The notes under the pieces are model-generated. The model saw nothing but the letters and a program-made list of their open reading frames with translations, was not told the DNA's origin and searched no databases. A program made the position numbers and the translations under genes. DNA of 64,000 nucleotides from Flavobacteriales bacterium UBA7690 (GTDB lineage: Bacteria > Bacteroidota > Bacteroidia > Flavobacteriales_F > PHOS-HE28): positions 26,211 to 90,210 of the forward strand of contig DLGQ01000002.1 in assembly GCA_002482775.1 (NCBI GenBank), written 5' to 3'. Of this stretch, positions 1-9,172 are shown in pieces (the stretch's first letter is position 1; the number at the start of each line of letters is the position of its first letter).

Positions 1-240
1 CAAGGCGAGGATATCGTCGCGCCCTGTGCTTTGTTCATTGAGCAAGGCCTTGGATACCGAGTTGGTGATGGCCGGGAACATGATCACCTCGCTCATGTAC
101 AACGGGGTGATCAAGAAGGCCGTAACCACGCCAACGATGGCGCCCAGCAAGGTGATGCCGACGATGAGCTTACGCCGTGCCCAGAGGAAAAGGACCAGGT
201 CGAAGGAGGCGAGCCCCTTTCCGGTGTTCGAATTCTGCAT
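1..240 (-). CDS. Wzz-like chain-length determinant protein (N-terminal fragment)
   Basis: The gene runs off the left edge; only the first 80 residues are visible. They show a short cytoplasmic start, a basic ARRK stretch, one strong membrane segment at about residues 25-46, then a periplasmic sequence with LYMSEV. This matches the N-terminus of Wzz/chain-length determinant proteins, which set O-antigen or exopolysaccharide chain length in the inner membrane. It lies 57 bases downstream of the flippase gene on the same strand, which supports a polysaccharide export role. A weak promoter-like TACTTTAG sits 21 bases before the ATG. Seen: the membrane segment and context. Inferred: the family, because the diagnostic C-terminal membrane segment is outside the window. 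Confidence 0.72.
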   Translation of the reverse strand, partial: MQNSNTGKGLASFDLVLFLWARRKLIVGITLLGAIVGVVTAFLITPLYMSEVIMFPAITNSVSKALLNEQSTGRDDILAL

Positions 241-297
241 GCTTATCCGCGAAAAGAGGGCCTAAAGTACACCTTCGCCCCCAGCGGGGAAGGTGAT

Positions 298-1767
298 TCA
301 GACCTTGGCGGGAACGCGCAATTCCAGCGCTTCGTATAGTACGGTTCGGTTCACCATACCGAGCAGCCACGCCAAGAGCACCACAACGGAGGCGAACACC
401 GCCAAGGCCGCCAGCAAGCCGAGGCCGAGCGTCGCGATCCACCACGCGGTGCCCACCAGCACCGCAGCATACACGAGCGCGCGGACCAGAAGGCCGGTGG
501 GGATACCGATGGAATAGAGCCGCTTCGCCAGCGCGATCTGCGCTACGGCGGTGAGCCCCTGCGTCACCAAGCTGGCCCATGCCGCACCTTCTGCTTGCAT
601 GCGCGGGATCAGTACCAGGTTGAGGCCGATGTTGAGCACCGCGCCGCTGCCGGCCAACCAGTTCAACTGCTTCAAGCGGCCACCAGCAGTGAGCAATGTG
701 CCGAACACGTACGTGGAACAAACGGCCACGAAACAACCGATGAGCAAGGCGAAGACAGGAGCACTTTGCGCTGTGTGTTCAGTATAGCGCAGGTCCATGA
801 TGGCTTTTGCGTTCACACTGCCGAACACGGCCACGGCGATGGTCCCTGTCAGTACCAGCCGTATGGCTAGACGCACCAATGGAGCCAGCCCGTCATTGGC
901 CTTCGCATCCTTGGCACCCAACAAGCGGCTGAACATGGGCAGCAGCAGGCCGGCCATCAGGTACCCCAGCATGTTGAAGGCCTCGAAGAAGCGGAAGCCC
1001 TGCGCGTAGATCCCGGCCTGTAGCGGACCATCGGGCAGCAACCGTTCCAGCATCAGCGTATCGATGCGGTAGTAGAAGGTCATCAGCAGGATCAGTAGTG
1101 CGTAAGGGAAACTCTGCTTCACGACCACCCAGGCGAATGCCGGCTGCCAGGCTAGCCGCACACCACCGGCGATGCGATGCACCAGTACATAGGCCACCAG
1201 CGCGGTGGTGCCATAGGCGATGGTCTGCGCCCACACGAACCATTCTATGCGGAACGGTGCAGGTCCGCCTCGCCCCCACAGCAGCCAACCCACCATACCG
1301 ATCAGCAGCACGCGGTCCAGCACGCTCAACAGGCTGTCCTGTTTGAACCGTTGCGCCCCGGCGATGTTGCTGCGCAGGTATTGGATGGTGGCCACCAATG
1401 CTTGGTTCACCACCAGCCAACCGAGCACCGCCAGTTGATCACCCCGGAAACCGAGCACGATGCCCGCGCCCACCGTGAGCACCGCGTACAGTAGCACCAG
1501 CACGAAGCGCACACCCATCACACCGCCCACCGTTTTTCCCATCAGCTGCGTGTGCTGGGCGATGTGGCGTGTGTTCTGGTTGGTCATGCCCAGGTCCAAC
1601 ACGATGTTGAGCAGGAACCCGAGGCTGAGCAATGCCGCATAGGTGCCGTAGGTCGCGCTGCCTACAGCATCCTGCACCCCGGCATCGATGCCCAGGATGT
1701 AGAACGGCTTCACCAGCAGGTTCAGCACCAGCAGCAGGGCGAGGTTCAGCAGGAAACGGCGTTGCAT
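298..1767 (-). CDS. polysaccharide flippase (Wzx/MATE-type, MOP superfamily)
   Basis: This 489-residue protein is almost entirely hydrophobic helices, roughly 12-14 segments, beginning MQRRFLLNLALLL. That is the pattern and length of the Wzx/oligosaccharide flippase branch of the MOP superfamily. Such proteins move undecaprenyl-linked oligosaccharide units across the inner membrane. An upstream in-frame ATG would add 16 residues with no membrane or signal character, so I chose the internal ATG that opens directly into the first helix. The next gene on this strand is the Wzz-like protein, which fits a Wzx/Wzy-type export locus continuing beyond the left edge. The transported glycan cannot be deduced. 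Confidence 0.85.
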   Translation of the reverse strand: MQRRFLLNLALLLVLNLLVKPFYILGIDAGVQDAVGSATYGTYAALLSLGFLLNIVLDLGMTNQNTRHIAQHTQLMGKTVGGVMGVRFVLVLLYAVLTVGAGIVLGFRGDQLAVLGWLVVNQALVATIQYLRSNIAGAQRFKQDSLLSVLDRVLLIGMVGWLLWGRGGPAPFRIEWFVWAQTIAYGTTALVAYVLVHRIAGGVRLAWQPAFAWVVVKQSFPYALLILLMTFYYRIDTLMLERLLPDGPLQAGIYAQGFRFFEAFNMLGYLMAGLLLPMFSRLLGAKDAKANDGLAPLVRLAIRLVLTGTIAVAVFGSVNAKAIMDLRYTEHTAQSAPVFALLIGCFVAVCSTYVFGTLLTAGGRLKQLNWLAGSGAVLNIGLNLVLIPRMQAEGAAWASLVTQGLTAVAQIALAKRLYSIGIPTGLLVRALVYAAVLVGTAWWIATLGLGLLAALAVFASVVVLLAWLLGMVNRTVLYEALELRVPAKV

Positions 1768-2060
1768 TGGCGGGGTGAAGATGGCACAATGGTCGCTTAT
1801 CGCATGTGGTAGCACTCACACGAAAGCCGACAAGCCTTTGGTCTTTTACAGCCCTGGCATCTATCACTTTGCGCGAAGAGCCCGGGCCAGGTGGGTAGAC
1901 CACTAGGAACCATGCACTACTGCTGTTCTGTCCACCGATCCATCAACATACGCTCACGAATGGATCATAGAAGGTGAAGTGTAGGTTAACTTGGTGGCGC
2001 GAAATGGTCTTGACCTTGCTCGCCCCAGGACAAGACCACATCCACGAAGCGAAGTACCGA
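1768..2060. other. divergent intergenic region between flippase and PhyH genes
   Basis: No convincing ORF is present. The right part has an inverted repeat, TGGTCTTG at 2005-2012 and CAAGACCA at 2031-2038, separated by 18 bases and ending 22 bases before the PhyH start. It could be an operator or a weak hairpin. I see no perfect TAnnTTTG element for either gene. Confidence 0.4.
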
Positions 2061-2867
2061 ATGCGTATCATTGAAGCGAGCACAACGCTCGGACAGGAGC
2101 TAACAGCGCACCAGCGCGGGCTCTTCGCCCGTGATGGCGCATTGCATTTCAAACGGTTCCTTGGACCACAAGCCGTGGCGGACATCATCAAGGCCATCGG
2201 CGAAGTGGAGCAACAGTGGGTGCACGAAGAGGTGCGCACCGTGCGCGGCACCCCGGTGAAATACGGGAAGGACATGGATGGTAGACCCATGGTGCAGCGC
2301 TTCGCTTTCGCATCGCACTACCATGCCGTGTTGGCGGAAGTGTTGCAGGACCCCCGCCTGAAGGCGATCCTGCAGCTCGTTGGTGACGATGCCCGGCTTG
2401 GCACGGAGGAGAAGGATGGGCTGGTGATCAATCACTACCTCAACGCTTCCGGTAGTGGCTTCACTGAAATGGGCTGGCACACCGATTCCATCCGCGACCT
2501 GTTCTTGGGAAAGCGTGTGGGCCCGATGTTGAACGTGGGTTTCCACCTTGATGACCAAGACCCCGCGAACGGTGGTTTGCGCTTCCTACCGGGCACACAT
2601 CGGCAGGGTCTGGGTGGCATGTTGTTCCATAAGCGCTACTTCATGGACAAGAGGGCTGATCCGCGCGAAGCGGCCTTCGCCATTGAAGCCGGGGACCTCA
2701 CCGTACACGACGGTCGCATGTGGCATAGGGTGCAGCGCTCGGCACTGGTTGGAGAGGCCAGCCGCCGCCGCGTGATGTACATCCCGGTGATCAACGGCTC
2801 TTACGCACCGAAGACCGCCGAAAGCCGCACACCGTTCTACCACCGTTTCCAGCATTTGGTGAAATGA
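2061..2867 (+). CDS. phytanoyl-CoA dioxygenase (PhyH) family protein
   Basis: This 268-residue protein resembles PhyH-type Fe(II)/2-oxoglutarate dioxygenases. The metal-binding HxD is visible at H140/D142 in GWHTDS. The distal histidine is probably H222 in MWHRVQRS, with R226 a candidate to bind the 2-oxoglutarate carboxylate; NGGLRFLPGTH is the usual strand and turn of the fold. An in-frame upstream start would add 29 unconserved-looking residues, so I chose ATG 2061. The stop overlaps the start of the SDR gene (ATGA), so the two are probably translated together. The substrate is unknown: PhyH proteins act on lipids, amino acids and natural products, and the neighbours do not settle it. Confidence 0.82.
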   Translation: MRIIEASTTLGQELTAHQRGLFARDGALHFKRFLGPQAVADIIKAIGEVEQQWVHEEVRTVRGTPVKYGKDMDGRPMVQRFAFASHYHAVLAEVLQDPRLKAILQLVGDDARLGTEEKDGLVINHYLNASGSGFTEMGWHTDSIRDLFLGKRVGPMLNVGFHLDDQDPANGGLRFLPGTHRQGLGGMLFHKRYFMDKRADPREAAFAIEAGDLTVHDGRMWHRVQRSALVGEASRRRVMYIPVINGSYAPKTAESRTPFYHRFQHLVK

Positions 2868-3670
2868 CCACCCCGGATAAAGGCCTGGCAGTGGTCACTG
2901 GTGCCAGCCAAGGGTTGGGCGCTGCCATAGCCCATGAGCTGGCCCGTGCGGGGTTCGCGGTGTTGTTGGTGGCGCGCAGCCTTCCAGCGCTGGATCATGT
3001 TCGCGCTAGCGTTGGGGCTTTGAACGGCGATCGCACCTTCGTGCTGGAACTCGACCTGTTGGCACCCGATGCCTTCGACCGTATACGCAGTGCCATCACC
3101 TCGACTGGCTTTCCGCTCACGTGTTTGGTGAACAATGCTGGCCACGGGCTGTACGGCCTGTTCCACGAACTTCCCCTTACCGATCAACTGCGCATGATGC
3201 GGTTGAACATGGAACTCCCGATCACCCTCACCCACGGCTTGCTTCCGGACCTGAAGACTGCACCGCGCTCGTACATCCTCAACATCTCCAGTATGACGGC
3301 GTATGGCAGCATCGCCACCTTGGCGACCTACGGAGGCAGTAAGGCTTTCCTGCTGCGGTGGTCCCGGGCGCTGGGTGTGGAACTCCGGGGCACCGGGGTC
3401 ACGGTAACGTGTGTATGTCCAGGAAGCATCATCACCGGTTTCACAGCAAGAGCCGGTATGCTGGTGATGGATGACCTCGCACGCAAATTCGGTTCCGAGC
3501 CCCTTCCAGTTGCACGCACAGCGGTGAACGCACTTTTGAAAGGACGTGCCGAAGTGGTTCCCGGTGCGCTCAACCGCATCACCGCGTTCCTCCAACAGTG
3601 CCTTCCAGCAGGTCCTGTCGAACGGGTCGCCAGTGGTATCTATTTGAAACGACTACCAGTTCGGAAGTGA
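2864..3670 (+). CDS. SDR-family NAD(P)-dependent oxidoreductase
   Basis: A 268-residue classical short-chain dehydrogenase. Seen: the nucleotide-binding TGASQGLG at residues 12-19, NNAG at 90-93, and the catalytic Ser143, Tyr156 and Lys160 (spacing S-x12-Y-x3-K) in the GGSKAF region. The ATG overlaps the PhyH stop by four bases, implying translational coupling and a shared pathway: hydroxylation by PhyH followed by alcohol/ketone interconversion is a reasonable inference. The sequence is closest in style to the DltE/YqjQ-like SDR branch, but substrate cannot be read from it. A 14-base direct repeat overlaps the stop codon. Confidence 0.9.
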   Translation: MTTPDKGLAVVTGASQGLGAAIAHELARAGFAVLLVARSLPALDHVRASVGALNGDRTFVLELDLLAPDAFDRIRSAITSTGFPLTCLVNNAGHGLYGLFHELPLTDQLRMMRLNMELPITLTHGLLPDLKTAPRSYILNISSMTAYGSIATLATYGGSKAFLLRWSRALGVELRGTGVTVTCVCPGSIITGFTARAGMLVMDDLARKFGSEPLPVARTAVNALLKGRAEVVPGALNRITAFLQQCLPAGPVERVASGIYLKRLPVRK

Positions 3671-3699
3671 CTCCTCCATCGTTGGAGTTCGGAAGTGAC
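3658..3699. repeat. 14-bp direct repeat flanking a small hairpin at the SDR 3' end
   Basis: AGTTCGGAAGTGAC occurs at 3658-3671 and again at 3686-3699. Between them lies CTCCA-TCGT-TGGAG (3674-3687), a five-base-pair hairpin. The first copy contains the SDR stop codon. It looks like a short tandem duplication; no T-tract follows, so it is not a good intrinsic terminator. Confidence 0.65.
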
Positions 3700-3870
3700 C
3701 CGACCATCTTCGGCCACAACGATACCATCACCAAAGGTTGCTCCAGTCCCGACCATCGAGACAGAAGGAAGCAGGGTGGTTCAACTTCAGCTACCACCTT
3801 CCATGATCCGTCACAAGTGTTCGACCAACACTCCATCATACTTCATCCACGCATGATGCCGACCACCATC

Positions 3871-3878
3871 TACATTTG
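3871..3878 (+). promoter_or_regulatory. -7 promoter element of the histone H1-like gene
   Basis: TACATTTG is a perfect TAnnTTTG match, 16 bases before the ATG at 3895. The rest of 3671-3894 has no supportable gene. Confidence 0.6.
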
Positions 3879-3894
3879 ATGCAAACAACTCCCC

Positions 3895-4359
3895 ATGGCC
3901 AAACGCAAGACCGTTACCGCATTGAAGAAGACCGCTAAGAAAACGGCGAAGACCGTCCAGAAGTCCGTAAAGAAAGTGGCTACCAAAGCTGCCAAGAAGG
4001 TAGCTAAGAAAGTAGCCGTGGTGAAGACCAAAGCCAAGGCGACCAAACCCGCGAAGAAGGCAGCCACCAAAGCGGCGAAGACTTCTTTGTCCCGCCTCAG
4101 TGGGAAAGCCGCGAAGAAGGCGACCAAAGTTGCTACCAAAGCGAAGCGTACGACCGCGCAAGCCGTGAAGAGCGCGAAGACCGCCGTGAAGAAGACGGTG
4201 CGCAAGGCCAGGAAGAAAAGCGCCGTGAAGAAGGTGTTGGAAAACGCCCTCACCGCCGTGCTCTCCACCGTACAAGATGTACGCGAGAAGGTCGGCCACG
4301 TGATCCTGGGCGATACCCCGGAAGCCACACCGGTCGCCAAGAAAGGCAAGAAGGGCTAG
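3895..4359 (+). CDS. histone H1-like lysine/alanine-rich protein
   Basis: A 154-residue protein made mostly of Lys, Ala, Thr and Val, with repeated AKKxAK/TKAAKK units in residues 1-110. A less biased C-terminal stretch (about 112-140, KVLENALTAVLSTVQDVREK) looks like an amphipathic helix. This is the composition of bacterial H1-like proteins (for example Hc1/AlgP-like tails), which bind DNA non-specifically and compact the nucleoid. It stands alone, with its own promoter and about 190 bases to the next gene. The repetitive composition produces long spurious antisense frames. Function is inferred from composition only. Confidence 0.75.
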   Translation: MAKRKTVTALKKTAKKTAKTVQKSVKKVATKAAKKVAKKVAVVKTKAKATKPAKKAATKAAKTSLSRLSGKAAKKATKVATKAKRTTAQAVKSAKTAVKKTVRKARKKSAVKKVLENALTAVLSTVQDVREKVGHVILGDTPEATPVAKKGKKG

Positions 4360-4561
4360 GCCTTTCCGCATTCCTTACCAGACGGTCACCATCCTGGCGT
4401 GGCCCATGCCTTGCGCTGTTGTACGGTCCACCGGAACGTGATGCAGTGAAGGCTGTGGCCCGCCGCGGTGGGGAAGTTCATGCAAGGTCTCCATTGACCT
4501 GTCATCGGCCCTCTTGGGTGCGGTGCGATAGGCTCGATCGGAGTTCACACCTTTGCCCTCC

Positions 4562-5710
4562 ATGCGCATCGTCGTCAACACACGCCTGCTGCTCTCCAAC
4601 AAACTGGAAGGCATCGGCTGGTTCACGCACGAAACGATGATGCGCATCGTGAAAGCGCATCCGGAGCATCGGTTCATCTTCTTGTTCGATCGTGCGTTCC
4701 ATCCCAAGTTCATCTACGCGGACAATGTGGAGGGTGCGGTGCTTTTCCCGCCCACACGGCACCCCCTGCTCTACCGCATTTGGTTCGACTGGTTGTTGCC
4801 GCGCAAACTGAAAGCGCTGAAAGCCGATGCGTTCATCTCGCCGGACGGATACCTCGCGCTGGGCAGCAACGTGCCCACATTGGCCGTGATGCACGACCTC
4901 AACTTCGAGCACCATCCGGAGGATCTGCCGAAGGCCTACCGTGACTACTACAAGAGCTACTTCCCACGGTTCGCACGGCATGCCACACGACTGGGAACGG
5001 TGAGTGAATACTCGCGACGCGACATCGCCAAGACCTATGGGGTTCCGGAAAGCCGCATCGATGTGATCCACAACGGTGTGGGAGATGTCTATCGCCCGCT
5101 CACTGCGGAGGAGAAGCGCACTGCGGCGGCGGAGTTCACTAGCGGTCATCCGTACATCGTGTGCATCGGATCGCTCAATCCGCGCAAGAACATCGGGCGC
5201 CTCTTTCAGGCATTTGATGAACTGTTGGAACAGCACCCGTCCGACCTGCGCTTGCTCATCGTGGGCGAACGCATGTGGTGGGATGGGCGTATGGAGGACG
5301 CGTGGGAGAACATGCGCCATAAGGACCGCGTGATCTTCACCGGGCGGCTGCAACAGACCGATCTGCACCGCGCTTTGGGTGGTGCCATGGCACTCGCGTT
5401 CGTCAGTTACTTCGAAGGGTTCGGAATCCCTGTAGCGGAGGCCATGCGTTGCGGCGTACCTGTAGTGGCAGCGGAAGCCACCAGCCTGCCGGAAGTAGCC
5501 GGTGATGCGGCACACTACTGCGATCCGTTCAACGTGAGCGACATCGCCCGGGCGTTGTATGAAGTGTGCAGCGACCCCGACCTGCGTGCCACGTTGAGCG
5601 CGGCGGGTATCAAGCGATCGCAACGCTACACCTGGGACCATGCCGCCACCGCGTTGTGGGCTTCCTTCGAGCGGATGACGAAGGATGCGGGACTTCATTT
5701 GAACGAGTGA
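4562..5710 (+). CDS. glycosyltransferase, GT4-type (GT-B fold)
   Basis: A 382-residue retaining glycosyltransferase. The N-terminal half holds a Rossmann-like acceptor domain. The C-terminal donor domain has IGSLNPRKN at about residue 200 and the GT4 signature [11 protein letters not shown] with the E-x7-E pair that binds the nucleotide sugar. I chose the ATG opening into [10 protein letters not shown]; a TTG three codons earlier is possible. A promoter-like CACCTTTG ends six bases before that ATG. Its stop overlaps the rnhB start by one base (TGATG). It probably acts on surface glycans, but the acceptor is unknown. Confidence 0.87.
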   Translation: MRIVVNTRLLLSNKLEGIGWFTHETMMRIVKAHPEHRFIFLFDRAFHPKFIYADNVEGAVLFPPTRHPLLYRIWFDWLLPRKLKALKADAFISPDGYLALGSNVPTLAVMHDLNFEHHPEDLPKAYRDYYKSYFPRFARHATRLGTVSEYSRRDIAKTYGVPESRIDVIHNGVGDVYRPLTAEEKRTAAAEFTSGHPYIVCIGSLNPRKNIGRLFQAFDELLEQHPSDLRLLIVGERMWWDGRMEDAWENMRHKDRVIFTGRLQQTDLHRALGGAMALAFVSYFEGFGIPVAEAMRCGVPVVAAEATSLPEVAGDAAHYCDPFNVSDIARALYEVCSDPDLRATLSAAGIKRSQRYTWDHAATALWASFERMTKDAGLHLNE

Positions 5711-6312
5711 TGAGCCGCCTCGCCGCCTACCTGAACAAAGACCTCACTGAGGCCGGTTGCGATGAGGCCGGTCGCGGATGTTTGGCAGGTCCTGTTGTTG
5801 CCGCAGCGGTGATCCTTCCACCACGTGTGCGCATTCCAGGGTTGGATGATAGCAAGAAGCTCACGCACGAGCGGCGCGCAGCATTGCGTACGTTGATCGA
5901 GGAGAAAGCCATCGCATGGGCCGTGGCCGTTGTTGGTCCGGAGGAGATCGATGTGCTGAACATCCTTCGTGCATCGTTCATCGCCATGCACCGCGCGATC
6001 GATGCATTGCACCAACGCCCGCAACACCTGTTGATCGATGGCAACCGTTTCATCACCTACGCCGATATCCCGCACACCTGTTTGGTGAAGGGCGATGGCC
6101 GTTTCCGCAGCATCGCGGCAGCCAGCATCTTGGCGAAAACGCACCGCGATGAACTGATGGAACGCCTGCACAACGACCATCCCGAATACGGCTGGGCGAT
6201 CAACAAGGGCTACCCTACGGTGGACCACCGCAGCGCCTTGGACCGCATAGGTCCATGCGTACACCACCGCAAGAGTTTCCGGTTGAGCTACGCCCAGCCC
6301 GAGTTGTTCTGA
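5710..6312 (+). CDS. rnhB: ribonuclease HII
   Basis: A 200-residue RNase HII, which cleaves RNA in RNA-DNA hybrids and single ribonucleotides in DNA. The hallmark [12 protein letters not shown] sits at residues 17-28 (acidic metal ligands D18, E19). [13 protein letters not shown] and the later [12 protein letters not shown] block complete the active site. The start is fixed by the TGATG overlap with the glycosyltransferase stop; an upstream in-frame extension would run deep inside that gene and lacks family similarity. The overlap implies coupled translation although the functions are unrelated. Confidence 0.95.
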   Translation: MSRLAAYLNKDLTEAGCDEAGRGCLAGPVVAAAVILPPRVRIPGLDDSKKLTHERRAALRTLIEEKAIAWAVAVVGPEEIDVLNILRASFIAMHRAIDALHQRPQHLLIDGNRFITYADIPHTCLVKGDGRFRSIAAASILAKTHRDELMERLHNDHPEYGWAINKGYPTVDHRSALDRIGPCVHHRKSFRLSYAQPELF

Positions 6313-6431
6313 GCGAACACTCTTCGCGGATCGGGTCAGCGCGATCCGCACACCCGTTCACCTCCTTCCCCTTCAACACTCTCCTGTGCAAAGGCCGCGT
6401 CCAACGCGGGAAAGCAGCCTATGCCCCCCGG

Positions 6432-6439
6432 TACCTTTG
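6432..6439 (+). promoter_or_regulatory. -7 promoter element, 7 bases from the start codon
   Basis: TACCTTTG matches TAnnTTTG exactly and ends seven bases before ATG 6447. Transcription would start at or within a few bases of the ATG, leaving almost no leader. Confidence 0.65.
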
Positions 6440-6446
6440 ATCGCCC

Positions 6447-9116
6447 ATGCGTCGTTTCCTTGTCATCCTCGTCCTGCTCGCGGTCTGCGGTGCGGTGGCT
6501 TGGACGCTCTTCCACTGGAACCGTTCGGCGATCGCCACCGCCGATCCATGGATCGCCATGCCGGACCGTTCGGCGGTGATCCTGGAAGTGCCCGATGCAT
6601 GGGTGACCTGGGACCGCTTCACGCACACATCCCAGCACTGGAGCAGCGTTGAGCACGTCCCTGCTGTGGCCGCCGTGGGCCGCCTGATGGCGCAGACCAT
6701 GGCACGCGCGGAGAACGATGCTGCGTTGCGCGGATCGCTCGCGGATGTGACCGTGTTGGTCTCGTTGATGCGCACCGGCAACGAACAGGTAGACCTACTG
6801 CTCGCTTGTGTGCCGCGTTCCGTGGATGGTATGCCTATGCGCACGTTCGCCGAATTGTTGAAGGTGGATGAAAGTGCCATCAGCACCTTGCAGGATGGCG
6901 GCACGGTGCAATGCCGACCAGACACCGCGCTCCCGGCGATCTCGATCTGCGTGCAACGTGGCATCTGGTTGATGGCCACCTCACCCGCGATGATGGACGA
7001 AGCGCTGTTGCAACTGAAGAACGGCAAGTCCATCGCACAAGACCCGCTGCTGAAGGATGCGTTGAAGACGCTCGGGGGTGGTGCCGACGCACACGTGCTT
7101 GTCCACCTCGAACGTGCGAAGAGCCTGCTCCACACATGGTGCAAACCCGCTGCGGTGGATGCGCATGATCTGCCCAGCGGATGGGTGGCATTGGACCTGC
7201 GCGCACGTCCGGATGCGTTCCTGCTGAGCGGTCTGGTGCTACCAGGCACCGCGCACAAGTCGTTGACGAGCATCGAACACCAAGGCACGGGTCGCAACGA
7301 CCTCGGTCGCTATTTACCGGTGGAAGTCGCGGCATGGGACGTGCGCCAAGTGAACGACGGTGAGCGCTACCTGCGCGACCTCAGCTTCGCGAACGATAGC
7401 ACCATCACCACGTTGGGTCCGAGTTTGTTCAACTGGGTGCAAGGCAGCGTGGGTGTGGCGTACAGCAGCGACACCACGGGGAACAAGAACCGCGCCTGGG
7501 CGATGTTCCAGACCGATGATCCGGAAGGTGCTGCCACGGAGATCCGCAAGTTGTGCCCCGATGGCGTGACCTGCGACACCCTGAACCATCGCGGCACGCG
7601 GCTGACGAAGTTACCCGTGATGAACGCGTACGATAGCTTGTTGGGCGCGGCATACGGTGCGTTCCAACAACCGTGGTGGTGCGTGTTGAGCGATGTGGTG
7701 GTGTTCGCTCCCGACCCTGAAGCCTTGCGCACGGCCATCGATGCATGGAACGATGGACGCACCCTTGCCGAAGATGCACGCACCAGTGCATGGACGGAGC
7801 GCATCGCCAGCACAGCAGGCCGCACCATGAGGTGGGACATCGCACGCTACTGGCAGCACTTCGGGAACGAATTGAAGGCCGATGCTTCAGCAACGTACAA
7901 CGCTGAACGGCAACTGTGGCAGAGCTTCGGAGGCCTCGCCGTGCAGCTTTCACCCGCGCAGCACGGCCGCACGCACATCACCATCGGCTTGGAACATGCG
8001 CCGGTGGAACAGCGCAGCACGGGCATCCATTGGAGCACACCGCTACCACCGGGCATTACACGTAAGCCGGACATCCTGCGTAACCACACCAACAACACCC
8101 GCGAAGTGCTGGTTCAGTCCCGCAGTGCTGCGGGAGACGAACACAGCATCCACCTGTTGGGCAGTTCGGGCAAGGTGTTGTGGAAGTACCAACTCGATGG
8201 GCCGATCATGGGGGACGTACACCAAGTGGATCGGTTCAAGAACGGCAAGTTGCAATTGTTGCTGAACACCCCGGGCCGCATCTACCTCATCGATCGCAAC
8301 GGCAAGGATGTGGGTGGCTTCCCCATCAGCCTGCCCGAAAAAGCGACGACACCACTTGCCGTGTTCGATTACGAAGGCACGAAAGAATACCGTGTGTTGA
8401 TCGCGCTTGCCGATGGACGTGTGTTGAACTATGGCATGGAGGGCACCATCACCACCGGCTGGGGAACACCGCGCCTGAGCAGTCCTGCCACGAGCGCTGT
8501 GCGTCACTTGCGGATCAAGAACAAGGACTACCTGCTCGCCTTCGATGGCAATGGCCGGATCAAGGTGCTGGACCGCCGTGGTAGCGAGCGCGACCACACG
8601 GAACTGGACCTCGGCGCAAAGGCAACGGTGCATGAAGTAGCGCCCGGCTTGGAGTTGAACGCCACGCGCATCATCTGGGCGGATACGAGCGGCACGCTAT
8701 ACGAAGCGGCCTTGAACGGAAAGGCAAGAACCCTTTCAGGATCCGGCAACAACTTCCTTGGCGATCTGGCGGATGACGGATCCTACAACGTCGTGCATGT
8801 CGCAGGAGACAGCTTGATCGTATCACACGGCACGAGGTTCCTGCTCTCACGTTCCTTCGGCGCAGCATTGGCACCGGAAGCCTACCGTTACAAGCTAGGG
8901 ACCGGCACGGTGATCGGCGTGATGATCCCCGAACGCGAGCACGTGACCCTGATCGATGATACGGGCCGTGAATTGGATGGTTTCCCGTTGCGCGGCGCAA
9001 CACCGTTCAGCATCGCTGACCTTGATCTGGATGGCACGTTGGAATTGGTGACCGTGACCGCCGATGGCCACGTGGTAGCGTACAACGCACTACCGGCAGC
9101 CTCTTCCATTCGCTGA
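6447..9116 (+). CDS. membrane-anchored protein with C-terminal propeller-like repeats, function unknown
   Basis: An 889-residue protein. Residues 4-24 form a single hydrophobic segment without a clear cleavage site, so it is probably anchored in the inner membrane with the rest in the periplasm. Residues 30-530 have no motif I recognise. From about residue 535 the sequence turns into short strand repeats resembling FG-GAP/PQQ-like propeller blades: LIDRNGKDVGGFP, LALADGRVLNY-type turns, VLDRRGSERD, LIDDTGRELDGFP and DLDLDGTLELVTVTADG. The acidic DxDxDG turn could bind calcium. It is a single gene with its own promoter. A structural or binding role at the cell envelope is plausible but unproven. 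Confidence 0.6.
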   Translation: MRRFLVILVLLAVCGAVAWTLFHWNRSAIATADPWIAMPDRSAVILEVPDAWVTWDRFTHTSQHWSSVEHVPAVAAVGRLMAQTMARAENDAALRGSLADVTVLVSLMRTGNEQVDLLLACVPRSVDGMPMRTFAELLKVDESAISTLQDGGTVQCRPDTALPAISICVQRGIWLMATSPAMMDEALLQLKNGKSIAQDPLLKDALKTLGGGADAHVLVHLERAKSLLHTWCKPAAVDAHDLPSGWVALDLRARPDAFLLSGLVLPGTAHKSLTSIEHQGTGRNDLGRYLPVEVAAWDVRQVNDGERYLRDLSFANDSTITTLGPSLFNWVQGSVGVAYSSDTTGNKNRAWAMFQTDDPEGAATEIRKLCPDGVTCDTLNHRGTRLTKLPVMNAYDSLLGAAYGAFQQPWWCVLSDVVVFAPDPEALRTAIDAWNDGRTLAEDARTSAWTERIASTAGRTMRWDIARYWQHFGNELKADASATYNAERQLWQSFGGLAVQLSPAQHGRTHITIGLEHAPVEQRSTGIHWSTPLPPGITRKPDILRNHTNNTREVLVQSRSAAGDEHSIHLLGSSGKVLWKYQLDGPIMGDVHQVDRFKNGKLQLLLNTPGRIYLIDRNGKDVGGFPISLPEKATTPLAVFDYEGTKEYRVLIALADGRVLNYGMEGTITTGWGTPRLSSPATSAVRHLRIKNKDYLLAFDGNGRIKVLDRRGSERDHTELDLGAKATVHEVAPGLELNATRIIWADTSGTLYEAALNGKARTLSGSGNNFLGDLADDGSYNVVHVAGDSLIVSHGTRFLLSRSFGAALAPEAYRYKLGTGTVIGVMIPEREHVTLIDDTGRELDGFPLRGATPFSIADLDLDGTLELVTVTADGHVVAYNALPAASSIR

Positions 9117-9172
9117 GCGCTGCACCTGACGTTGATCAGGCGAATGAACGGTCAGGCACCGACCTTTACCGC

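Noticed and set aside
3598..3879. 93-codon plus-strand frame after the SDR gene
   Set aside because: Overlaps the SDR end in another frame and has no family features or ribosome-binding site.
3811..4371. Gly/Leu/Phe-rich minus-strand frame opposite the histone-like gene
   Set aside because: The repetitive Lys/Ala codons on the plus strand create it; no independent support.
4502..5698. 398-codon minus-strand open frame
   Set aside because: Antisense to the GT4 glycosyltransferase, which has clear catalytic motifs.
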